Shown here piece after piece: positions 42,636 to 54,700 of a stretch of 64,000 bases of DNA; the first letter of the stretch is position 1; every line of letters starts with the position of its first letter. This DNA is from Rallus limicola. Taxonomy: Eukaryota > Chordata > Aves > Gruiformes > Rallidae. Below the pieces are notes generated by a model, which made no database searches, had not been told where the DNA came from, and saw nothing but the letters and a program-made list of their open reading frames with translations. The stretch spans positions 9,364,001 through 9,428,000 of the forward strand of contig JAKCOZ010000008.1 in NCBI GenBank assembly GCA_022605955.1. The letters run 5' to 3'. A program made the translations under genes and the position numbers.

Positions 42636-42766
42636 ATGGCGGCGTCTGGCAGCGGCAGCAGCCGGGCGGATAACGGCTACGGTAGCCAGCAGCCGCGGCG
42701 GAGGAAGGGCCCGGGCGCCCTGGCTACGGCTTACCTCGTTATCTACAACGTGGTGATGACGGCGGG
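42636..42766 (+). CDS. HACD2: HACD2 exon 1 (coding part)
   Basis: From ATG at 42636 (A at -3, G at +4) to the GT at 42767, phase 2 out. It encodes a Gly/Ser-rich variable N-terminus ([16 protein letters not shown]), then a basic stretch [10 protein letters not shown] and the start of the first membrane helix ([15 protein letters not shown]). From KGPG on it is near identical to the mammalian protein I recall. The 5' UTR and transcription start are not defined by the sequence. Confidence 0.93.
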
Positions 42767-45700
42767 GTAAGGAGGCGTGCGGGGGCCGCCGGGCGCGGCC
42801 GCTCGCGGGGGGTTTCCCTGGCAGGGGCGCCCCGCCCGCCTCACCGGGGCAGCGGCTGCAGCCGGCCGGCCGGCCGCCGCCGCCGCCTTCCCCGCCCCGG
42901 GGAAACTTTCCTCGCCCCGGCCACATTCTGCTTGGTGGGGGAAAGAGAGCGCCCAGCCGCCGCTGCCGCCGCCCCCTGTTTACGGTACCTGTGGCGGCGG
43001 GTCAGGCTTCCCCCCGGGACCACCGGGCTCGGCAGAGCCCGTCCCGTCGGAAGCGGCGCCCCCGGGAGCGGTGCCCCGCGCAGCGCCTGGAAGCGCCGCG
43101 TGTGTGCATGCACGCGTGTGCGTGCGCGTCCCTGCGCCTGTGCCGGTTCTGCGGGTCTGGCTGGCGGCCCCGGCGGGTGGAGCGGAGCTGGACAGGGCGA
43201 GCAGTTCCTCCGCGGAGCCGGGAGTCGGACCAGAGGAGCTCGTTAGGTGTCTGCCCTGGCTGCGCCCCGTCCGGCCCTGCCCGCCCCTCTAGCGCCGGTA
43301 ACTCTAGCCGAGCCTCCCCGGCCGTCGGACGGAGATGCGTTGCCGCTCCCGTTGCCCCTTGTGCTGTCGGTGCTCGTGCCTCCCGCTTTCCATAACACTA
43401 AAACAGCGATCAAAGCCTCCTCTTGCTACCCCTTGTGCTGGAGAGGGCTTTTTTCCGCGTATGCGTACAGCTGCTGTGCTTGCTCGGGTTTTTCTGAGCG
43501 TAACCCGGTGCCGGGGAGTTCCCCGGACGCTGCCCCTGCCCGGCCCGCCCGGCAGCCGCCCTGGGTCAGCCCGCCCTGGCTCTGCGGCACTGTCAGAACG
43601 AATTATGTGCAACAGTCCCAACACGCGGGAGCCGCTGGGCTTGATAATCGACGCTGTATTTTGCTCTGCAACTATTTTTGCATCCGTGTGATTGTGCAGG
43701 TCCCCGTTCTCCGCTCACCGTGGCTGGGGTGTGGAGCTCAACGCTTTTCAGTGGAGGTGAACCTCAGTGCAGGGAATTTATCTCTAGTAGTACTTCAGAA
43801 GACAAAGCTGTTACCCTCGCAGAGCCCTGTCAGCTCCTCTGAGCTTCAGGTGGAGTTGAAAGCCGCTGCTTGCAGCGTGTGAGCTCCTGGGCCTGCTTGA
43901 TGCTCTGCTCTGCCCTGTGTAGCATGATGGAGAGCTGGTGTGGTTGGTGCATGCCAGGAGGTGTTCTTAGGCACTAATGTCAAAATGGTGACAACTGGGA
44001 CTCTCAAGATGCAGTTTGTTGGTTTTTTTAAGAGGTTGTAGAGTCGTACTGGAAGCCTGATAAAAATAAATAATCTTTTGAAAGGTGGAAGATGCTGGGC
44101 TGGGTGGTGGAAAGAGCCTCTAAAATGGATCTCAGATGATCCTGTTTGCTGCTAGACAAATCCTGTCAGGTGAGGAGTTGAGCAAACAGACTAATTTCAC
44201 TATTCTGGGGGAAGATTAGTGTGGGGTTAATGTAGATAGAATTTATTAGTGTGGGGTTAATGTAGATAGAATTTATTTCGATAAGGTAACTGGACATGAT
44301 GATTCCTGTGTTTGCTGGTGACAGCTGGTGCTATTTCAGTTTGTAGGATAGTTACACCTATGTGGAACCAAAGTAGCAGAGAGGGGAGAGCTCAGTTCTT
44401 GTCAGGTGCTCATTATACCCCTTGCTCAGTAGCTGTGTTACTGTGACATGGAAGCGATAAGCAGATGTATGGCTCCATGATATCTGCAGGGTATTTCACT
44501 CCAAGGGGAATGATAGTTACCCACCAGTTTCGTTAAAAAATAATCTTTTTCAGAAATTTTTAATTGCATGATGTTAAGAAGTTAACCTATCTGAGCTCTT
44601 CTTAAAAGTAAGAACATTTGCCTGCTCATTGAGCTGCTCATATTTAATAAATTAAGGAGCTTAAAAACCTGAGGAAGAAATTGCAGTATAAATAGGAAGC
44701 TTCTTTAAGATTCCTGAACTTTTTATCACAGTGGGCAGGTTCCTGAGTGTATGAAATACCTATTTCCTCAGGAAAAAAAAAAATCCACGTGTTCAAAACT
44801 CAGAGATAAATACCATAAACCTGTGTTTAGCTTCCCATTGTTAGGTAAATCTTGATTGTGATACTACTTGTTTCATGATTTATGTGAAACCTAGAAAATA
44901 CCAGTCTTGGGTGGGATGTGGCTTACTGTGCTTTAACATGAGCTGCTTTTTTCTTGACATGTTTGTGATTAGGTGATTCTTTGCGATTTGGGGAACTGCC
45001 ACAGGAGTGCAGTGATCACTGCTCATATCTCTTTGGTGTCAGTCCCTGAAGGCTCTGACTGATAACTTGTCCTCAAATGGATGAAGATTTTACATTTTCC
45101 CTGGACACTGCTGAAATTTCTTAACGTACAGTGCTGAGGTTAGGAAAAAACCCTAGTTGGCAGAAGCAAAATGGTTCATGTAAAAGATTGATTGGCGGCT
45201 GGTGGCAGTAAGTATTTACTGTCCCTGTGTCAGCTGGAGTGCACAGACTTAGTTTGTCAGACAGCACTGCCTTGGGGAAAACAAAACCACCAAAACTTTG
45301 AAGGTTCCCAGATGATGAAGTGATGCTGTGAAAGCATGTGGGATTATTTTTAAGTGGGTTTTTGGTTTGTTTTGCAAAAAAAAAAAAGTGGCTTTTAAAC
45401 TGAATCATGACAGGGTTTTATTGTGCAATTATCAAGTAGCAGAGTAAATGTTTTCAAGTCATAGTTGCCTTCTCTATTAGTGTTATTTAAAATGGATCAA
45501 ATAACAGTTGAAAAATGTCATCACAATTATTGTATTTACTTTGCATTTATCTTGGCTTGGCTAAAGGAAACATTGATTCTAAAAATCAATGATCCCATTT
45601 CTAATTTTATAGCATAGTGCATGTAGTGTGTGGATTCCTAGTAGTAGATGGCTTTTGCAAAGGCAAAACATCAGAAAAAGTGTATGTACTTGCAGATCCC

Positions 45701-48700
45701 AAAATGAAGCTGCATATACTCTCCATTGAGTTCACTCGTTTAAGTGGGTGTCCCCCTTTCAGAAGAGGAACTGACACGGCACAACAGGGAATAACCAGTC
45801 CTGCGGTTGGTTCTCACATGTGCTTACTTGGGTTATTTTTGACAGTGGTTCAAGGCATTCAGATGTAGAAAGCATTGCATCTTTCTTCTCTTGGATTCAG
45901 TCAAACTGTCACTTTCCTGTCACTTTCACAGCGTGAAGTCATGTAGTCATGCCTGACCTGGCATAGGAATCTCATTCTGGAGGCATTGATGCAGCATAGA
46001 GCTGATTTCCTAAAAACCATGGCTGTCTGAAATCAGTGAATAATGGAGGGGTGGGGAAGGAGGGCATGCTGTTAGAATTGAGTGTGAATGCTTGATAACC
46101 TGCTTTAAAATGTGATTATGTTTCTTCTTTTTAGTCAAGTGCCGTAACTGTAACTGACTGGTACTTTTGAATGGAAGTAGCTGATACAGTATAAACAGTG
46201 ACTGAAAACGATTTCATGCAAGAAGATAGATCTTTATGTAATAGCTTTTGAAATTGCAAGGGTTCGTGTTATCGTTGTGGAGCAAAGAGTGTTCTGGGTT
46301 CTAGGTTTCATTGTCCACGGCTTCAGTGACTGACTGCTAGGAGTCAAAGTACACTTCTCCCTTTTCAGGTTGATTTGTTGCATTTCTTTTCTGTGTTCTC
46401 TTCCAAAAATAATGCAGAACACCTGTAGACATTGCATAAGAAAGCAGCTTTATATAATTTGTAAGAGAAATAAATGGAATTAAACTGAGGATGTGAGCAT
46501 GAATCCGGTCTGCAAAACTGAAAGTATGAAAAATTTTACTGTGTATGCAGTACTTATTTTCCTTAGTTTGGATTAACAAAATATGTAAAAGTCTATCTTG
46601 AAGTTTACAGGCATAGCAGCAGTACTTTAATGAAACACTAGCTGGTATATTGGGTAGACTTTCATGCTTAGGTCAGAGAAAGCTGGAAAAACTGATTTAT
46701 AGCTTAGCTTCCATGTGACACTGGTGCCTTTTTGCTGCCCTTTTAAACTTTGCATCAATTTTCTTTTTCAGTTTTCTGAAAAAAGCAATCTTCCTCGCTT
46801 TCACCTACTCTTTTGCATTTTCTCTAGTCCTAGAGAGTGTAGAATCAGAGAAGTAGGACAGAGGTACTAAACTCTTCAAGACAAAGTAGGCACAGCTTTT
46901 AATTCTACATGAATTAATACTTTGATCTGTACTTTGTTGTTGTTGACGGACAGTAATTTAGTTAGAGAGATGGATTCTTTGGGAATGGAAAGTAGTCTCT
47001 CTGAAGTCTGTGGCCTGGCAGGGAGAGTGGAGATGAGCAAGGGGCTGGAGTTCCTCTGGGAGCCACCTTCTTTGATAAGGTGAGAACAATTTGCAGGCAC
47101 AACCAAGAACTGGTTTCTTGTGCAACCTGAGAAATTGCTCAATTCGGCAAAGTTTCTCAACAAACAAGGAAGATTAGGAAAAATAGAGAAACTTGGCAGA
47201 TGCGAACAGGACACTGCTAACCTGCTCTGCTTCACTTCTGAAAGAGAAGCAGACAGTGTAGTGAAGGAGAGTCATTTATACTGTAGCGCTTGCTGGTTTA
47301 TTGTGCACCAAAGTCCAAATGTCAAATTAATCTGATTCTTTCTTTGTAAACAGCTGTTATTTGGCAAGTGTTTGTGTTTTTGTTTCACAAGACAGCTTTA
47401 ACTGAAGTAACTTGTCCCTGCTGATAACGAGGGCTTGTTTCTCATTCCCCATTCCTGCTGCTTTTCTTTGGTGCCTGTCTTCTAAGATGTCCAGGCACAA
47501 ATGAAATAGGGATTTTTTTCAGTTGTATTAACAAATGCTGTTAAGAACATGAACTTGGATGCCAGATTTACGCTGTAAAGTACAGATTTTTCAATAATAA
47601 GTGTTTCAAATGACTATTACATTTGGTACAATATCTCTATATGCTTCTTAATACCTAATCTAACACGGTATATGTAAGCATTTAGTATGCTGGAAATTAA
47701 GGGAGCTTCTTCATCTTCCCTGTTAAAAACTACACCTGCACATTTATTTGTTTCTGAAGGATAAAAAGCTATTGCATAGTTGGGGGACTTTCTGTGTGTT
47801 TACAGACACTTCCACCAAGATGTACCATTGTTAACAGAGGTGCTTGGTGACTGTTAGAAGTGCTGTTACAAAGCTTGTGCTGTGTGGAGACTCAGGTTAC
47901 ATAGGGTAGCATTGTGAGTAGCTGAGGGCAGGACAGCCAGGATGAGCCTATCAAGTGAAAAGTTCAGGAGCCACTGGTAAGGATTCCCTCTCCTTGTTCA
48001 CCAACAAAATCCTTCTCCCCATGTTTGCCACAAGCAATTGGGAAATAAAGTTAACTACAGAGATTCTGATTTCAAATAAAAAAATGTTTGACCAGGGTAT
48101 ACCCACCTTAGTTTTGTGGCTTGTCCTAGGCCTCACTGAGGAATTTCTGAGGCAGTGGCAAACAGGGACCCTGGACAGCTGTGGTAGTGAAAGATGTTAG
48201 GGTGTCAACCAGGACTGGAGGAAGAATTTCTAGGGCTGCCTCCTGAATCACTTGAGGGAAAAATCAGCAGGATTAACAGACGATAGGTTTTATAGTATAG
48301 TTGCAGCTATATAGCTATACTTACATAGGCCTAGATGTATTTTGCTTAGAAAGGAAAGCTGGGGCAGGCATGGCCATTGCTTCCTTCTGGGCTTTAGCAG
48401 GCTCACTTTTCTTGTAGCTACTTCTCTGTAACAGTTTCTCATAAAATAAATGCTAGCAATTAAGTTGGATGGTCTATCATAAAGTCTAAGGGTTTACTTT
48501 GAAGTGAAATGTTAAAATTAAGGCCTTCTGAATGTTAATTGTTTATGTCCTACTTCTTTAAGCTATGGTACAGTAAGAGATCGTTGACTAGCAGTAAATG
48601 GTTTTCTGCTTAAACTAAACAAAACATCGTTAATACCTTCTATAACTAAATTAAACACAGCTTACTGAAGATTCAACTTAGACCCTAAAGATGTTGGCAC

Positions 48701-51700
48701 CATGGTGCTGAAAGATGTTAAAATAATGCAGAATAATTAACTTTGATACATTTTCAGAGAATCCAAATACTTGATGTTTTCAGCGTTGCTGTTAGTATCT
48801 TTCAGGACAGCTCTATACCTGTTGCTTTTTTTGGATATTGAAAGGATTAAGGATTTCTTTGCATTTATACTCTGCTTAATGTCTCCTCATCTTGGACTTT
48901 TTTCTCTTTCAGATGGCTCGTTATCGCAGTCGGTCTGGTCCGAGCATACCTGGCTAAAGGTAGCTACCATAACCTTTACTATTCCATAGAAAAGCCCCTG
49001 AAATTCTTCCAAACTGGAGCTTTGCTTGAGGTAAGTGTAGTCGTCTTCTTTAGAGTTTTTAATACTTGGATGAGTGTTTTCTTTAGGAGAAAGAAGGCAG
49101 CCTTTTTTGAACAGTGCTTTCTAGGAAGTTGGGTTTTTTCATTAGCATTTATAGACTGATTTGAAGGCAAACAGATGAAATACAACTTGGACGAATGCTG
49201 AATTTTTCTTTTTAGCAAGCAGTGAGGGAGCTTACTGTCTGCTATTTATCTTGGGCAGCAGAGCTCTAAATATTAAGCCTAATATTTGAAACACAAATAT
49301 TGAATGTTAAACTCTTGTGATAGAACTAAATGTATTTCTGAATTGCTTCATTTGGAATGTTAGTGATTTGAATTTTTCTTTTTTGTTCTAGATTCTGCAC
49401 TGTGCATTCGGTAAGCCCGGAGATTTTCAACTTGATTATTTTTATAGAAGACTGCAGTTTTGGCAATATATTAGCATTTAAAATGTTATGGTTTGTGAAT
49501 TGCCAGATTTAATTCTTGTATAACTCACAAATTTTTCCTTGAAGCACATTCCGATTTTTTACTAAAAGTTTTGACAAGTTAAATCCCAAAAAGAGTGTAA
49601 TAGGTTTTCAGTTGCCTGACATTCTGTTTTTACCTGGATATCTTTTTAATGCTATAAATCTTAGAGCAGTTTATAAACATTTTATAGTAGATTATTACTC
49701 TTCATCTCTACATCCTATAATCTTCTGTACCAAACTGTCTTTCCTCAAGACAATTCTAGCTGGAATTAATGTAAGTTTCCATAAAAACACTTAATGAACT
49801 AGAACTTTGCCCACATCTGCAGATGTAAAATTAGGAAAGGGTAGCCGCTATTTATCCCAGATTCAGCTGTGCTTTAATGGAGCAGTTTTGGAGATTAAGA
49901 ATTCTTTAAGAGTTGATAATTCCTGTTAGCCTGTACTGTGTGGCTGGTTTGTTAGCTTGGTAGCAGGAGCTCAGATGTGTGCAAGTGGCCTGGGGTCAGA
50001 AGCAGTGTTGTGGTTCAGTCAACCTGAAGAGCCTCATGTCTGAGTGATGGGATTGCACCTTGTCTGGTTTGTTAGTCATCATGAGTAACTCACAGTTTGG
50101 TCTCAGCGTTTGGGTGGTTTGTTCACAGATGATCTACAGGGTCCCTTCCAGCCAAGACAATTCTATGATTCCGTGTATTGCGAACTCTTCAAAATCAAAG
50201 CAAATACACTGTAAAAGGGAGCAGTACTTTTGCTTAACTCTGATATTTTTATTTTTTTTTCTAAATGATTCAGTCTTCACAAAGAGACAGTCTTATGTTC
50301 AGCTAGGTGGTCTTGTGGCTTTAAATCTGTTCGAGTTCCTATCTGAATGTTTGCTAGCTACTTTTTAAAAAGCAAGATGGCATTAAGATACCTAAAGCTG
50401 TAGCTACGAACCTGCTATTGTTCATGAATTGTGCAAACAGTCCACACTCTGGAGGCTGTATGACTATAGTAAAAGTAGGTTCATACTGAATTCCTCTGCA
50501 AAAGATTTACTTTTAATAACCAAATGGGGTGGTTGGAAAATGTAAAATCTTCTACATAACTTTGTCACCAGAGGGCAGTCTAATTCTGTAGTTGATGAAG
50601 TATTTCTTACCTTCCTGAGTAATTTCTATGAAAACGTAACCTTATAAAGGATGGGGTTTAGGCTATGCACAGATCATTCCAAGAAATTAATGATTATGTA
50701 AAGGCTTTTCAGAGTAAACTCTGTGTATCATATAGCTGCTTGTGCTCTCAAGGTAGTCCTTTGAATATTGCTTTATTTTACTGCATCTCAATTACTGTTT
50801 CTCACCACAATAAACCATAACTACTTTGAAAGCATATGTCAAAAATTAATAATGTGAAAATTTTCAGGTCTTACTTAACAAATGGCAAGAAGGAAAAGTT
50901 AAATAACAGTCTGGGACAAAAAATACTTGCAAATAAACTAAATGCTATTTTACCATCCTAAATCTATAATGTTCTATCGTTTTCCTAAGTTAATCTTGTG
51001 TGCAGATGCCAGTGTTCAGTAGTAAGAAATATAAGAAAAAGTGTTTAAAAAACCCCCCAAAACCAAAACAAACCACCATCAAACCCAAAACTGGATTATA
51101 TTTTCCTCACACCTTAGAGTATATGTCCACGCAGATCAGTGACTAGCAGGAGTGTTCCATGTTTTGCCTACCAGCCTGGTGCATAACAGCAAAGAAGAGA
51201 CTGTACCACCCTTTTCTGTGTGCAGAGCTAACAAACCTGGCTCAGCTGATTTGAGATGTGGATCCATTTAGCCCATGTTCTCCTTGGTCACACAATTTAA
51301 TATTAGTGAAAATGAGCCATTAGTGGAATGTTGGAACACTTTATACCATTATATCTCTATCTTTTTGCATATCCTAACAAAGTTTTTTACCAAAACCTCA
51401 CTTACTTTATTATAACTGCCCATGGATATTTTTTGTCCTGTTAATGGAAATATTTATCAGCTAAATAAAATGAGGGGGTTTTGCACAGTTGGATTCTCTG
51501 CTGCTGTTTGCTGTAGCTCTGCTGGCTTTGGTAGAAGTTCCTATGCAAGGAGAGACAGGAAATTTGCAGATTCCTTTGCCCCTGTTTAGCTGCTACAACT
51601 AGAGCTGTAATTCTCTGTCAGTAGAGGAGCCTGTGTGTGGCAGATGGCTGTGTGTATCAGCATAACCTTTTCTCTCCACATCCTTTCAGTACAATTGGAA

Positions 51701-54700
51701 ATGTTAGCATTTGTGAGGCAAGTCCTTCAGAATACAGAGATTGATAGGGGGATCGAGCATGGTTGAGAACAGAACTTTGACATATGGCAGAGATTTTAAA
51801 AATGGAGGAGAGCTTTATATGGAAAGGAGGTAATATGTAGAGCATGCACAATCCAAGTCTATGAATGGCACTGATAGCATGGAAGACTTCTCTACCTGGA
51901 GGAACTTAGTATAGAAAGAGGTGATAGGAGCCACCAAAATGAGGAAGCAGTAGTAGTAGTACAGTTTTTTAAGGCAATGGAGAAGAAAAGCAAGAATGGT
52001 GAGTACAGGCTCAGCCTACAGAATCACTACAGCACCAGTCTTCCTGCCATAGTGATGCTTACTAGTAACCCTCCGGTAAGCCAAAGTCAGCACTGGTTAA
52101 CTTTGCTTTAACCTGCTCAGTTAGGAAGGATACAAGGGCTCCAACTGTAAGCTATGCAGGAATTTGCTGGGAGAGGGGAAGCACTTGGTGGGAGTTGGAG
52201 CATTTCCTGTTGAAGGTGGAATGCTTAGTCCAGAGCCTGGAAGAGGTCTGGGCATGGCTTATTTGTTGCTTGGTTCTGGACCTGCACCCTCAGTGCACAC
52301 CATTCTAGCGTGTGCAGTGTTGGAGAAGTGGTGACAGATGTTTTTAAAAATAGAGTTTAAAATTACCTGTTGGGCACAGTTCCAGGGCAATGAGTAAATA
52401 ATTACAGGCTAGTAAAATTTACATAAATTTTAAGTGGTGAGTTGCTTACTTCGATCTCCTGTTTTTGGCATAGATTGGCACTGTCTTGCAGTAATGAAAA
52501 ACCTTCTTTTTCTGTCTTGTGAGATAATCCTGCATGGTTCCTATACAGTCTCTTTAGCCTATTTATAGCTTGCTTTGCAAGAAAGTTAGTTTAGCTTGCT
52601 TAGAAAGGGATGATCTAAATTATATAAAAGAAAAGGTATGCTATATCATAGGAATGAGCCTTTAATGGGTACAGATTGTTGGATTTTATAGCGTGCCTTT
52701 ATGTGCTGTCTGAGTAACAGAAATTCTGCCCTGAGGTTTTACAACAGAAATTAGATTATGAACAATACGTGATAAAACTGAAGAGAAATGTGTTTATAGG
52801 ATATTTCTCTCTTTCTGTTCTGAAAGAAGACTAACATAATGACTGTGTGACTGAAAGTAATTGTAATGAAACTTGCTTTTGTTTTTTCTTATTCTTTCTT
52901 TCTTTTCCACTTTCCAATTTGGTCTTTACATTTTTTTTCTGAGGCTGTTGTGTTGCTTGCTGTGATTTGCATTAGTTTTAGAAGCTTTTTACTGTGTATT
53001 AGGGGCTACAACTGTTCTTTCATTTGTCTTTATCATGCTTTTGGAAGAAAAGAAGTGTGCTGTGAAGTTTAGAAATGTTGTAGTCTAAAGCTGTTCCTGC
53101 TCTGTCAGACCTAGGCGTGTAGGATGCTTTTAGTGGCAGATTAATGAGCACCTCAGAACTTGCTTAGAAGAAACAGTGAAATCTGCTTCCTTGAGAAGAT
53201 CTTTAAAATGTTTCTGTACCTACCAGTGCATCAAGTATTCTTGGGGTTTGGTTGTGGATTTTTTTCTTCTTTAAACCCTTGTATTCCCAGGAAGGAATTA
53301 CAAACTTTATATATATCAGAATATTGATTAGAGTAGTGCTTCTTGAAATACTTTTTGCCTGCTGTTTTTTGGGATATACTGGGCAAAACATCTTTATTGC
53401 TTTTACTTTTTAAAATCACAGTAATGAAGAATATCTTGATATTTTAATCAAACAGGGTTTATTTGAAAGACCATATCCCAAAAGCTATTTGAAGATCTCA
53501 TCTTCAGCTGTTTCATGTAATAAGGAATGTGCAGTAAGACTACTGCTTTTATTTGCAGTTTGATGCACAAAGTCTTGTCAGGGGATTACATTGCACTAGG
53601 CTGTATAAACATATATCACAGGACAGGCTTCATACTCTAAAATTTAAAAAAATAAATGCTTTTTTTTCAAAACTTTAAAAGAACTGGACTTTGACTTAGC
53701 TGTGTTTTATCTCCCCACCTCCCACCTCGTTAGTCAGGAATATTTACTAATTGCAAAATATCTTCCAGGCATTGTTCCCTCTTCTGTTGTTCTGACTGCT
53801 TTCCAAGTGATGTCAAGGGTTTTCCTGACGTGGGCAGTAACACATAGCGTAAAAGAGGTAAGTTAAGTGGCAAAATAGATAGAAAAATTAATGACACATG
53901 GTGAAAAGCAAGTGTTGATTGCTATCTTATTTTCCTTAAAAATTACTTCTTACTTTCCTTAAAAATTACTTTAAAAAGATACTTGTTTGTACCCTAGTGC
54001 AAAATTTTTTATGTGAATTTATGTGGATCAAAAGAAATACAAATAAATTGGATGTAATCTTTATTTGACAGTCAAGTAGACTGACGTCTGATTCTTTCAC
54101 TGTAGGACAACTAGCTCTTCACTAGATTTTGCAGTGTGTAATATGGAAACCAGAATTTGGGACAGTATTCTAGTATTGATGTCACTAGTGCCATAACTAA
54201 TAGCAAATCTCTTCACTGCCCCCTCTTCATTACACATTTTGCTTTCTTTACTATGGTATGTGGAAGGTTACTTTAAAATGTAAATGTGCTTTAGTTGATA
54301 CAGATGATGCTGACTGACTCTTTCATGTCATGTGAATACCTTGACCCCAGATATGACACATCTGTGCTGTTACTTTGGCCAATCAACGTTTGTGGAAAGT
54401 TACACACATAACATCTTTTGTAACATGACATGGAGAATGTCTTAAAGACATGTCTCATTACAGAGTCTTCAGGGAAGCTGCTTTCTCCTCCTTAACTTCA
54501 AACCAGTTATCAGAGTATCCATCCACATGTAGAATACATTAGTCACTGTAGTTCCTAATAATTAACAGCCCTTTCTGATAGTACTAAAGCTCAAGTGGAG
54601 CCTTAGTTTCATGCTGTTTAAAGTGGAAGGATGTTATTTTTCTCCGTGAACTCAGTCTTGTAAATACTCATCTTCTGTATGGATTTCACTTTTGGTGCAA

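Larger units (their letters stand above)
42250..43600. promoter_or_regulatory. HACD2: CpG island, HACD2 promoter
   Basis: A sharp change to GC-rich sequence with abundant CpG spans the first HACD2 exon and the start of intron 1, in contrast to AT-rich flanks. No TATA box is seen near the start. An Sp1-type GC box CCCCGCCCC lies at 42576-42584 and a YY1/TISU-type motif at 42545-42556. This is a typical housekeeping promoter. Long open frames on both strands here (for example 42261-42926 minus) are composition effects. Confidence 0.9.
42767..48912 (+). other. HACD2: HACD2 intron 1
   Basis: A 6.1-kb intron whose first 0.8 kb is CpG-island sequence. It contains a perfect 30-bp tandem duplication at 44215-44274 and a possible minus-strand MIR relic near 45750-45790. 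Open frames within the island part (42777-43292, 43247-43882) are chance. Confidence 0.85.

Noticed and set aside
42261..42926. 221-codon open frame on the minus strand over the HACD2 first exon
   Set aside because: Arg/Gly/Pro-rich composition expected of any frame in a CpG island; no domain and it is antisense to a secure exon.
43247..43882. 211-codon open frame in HACD2 intron 1
   Set aside because: Starts in the CpG island, low-complexity Pro/Ala/Leu protein with no family resemblance; stop-poor GC-rich sequence explains it.
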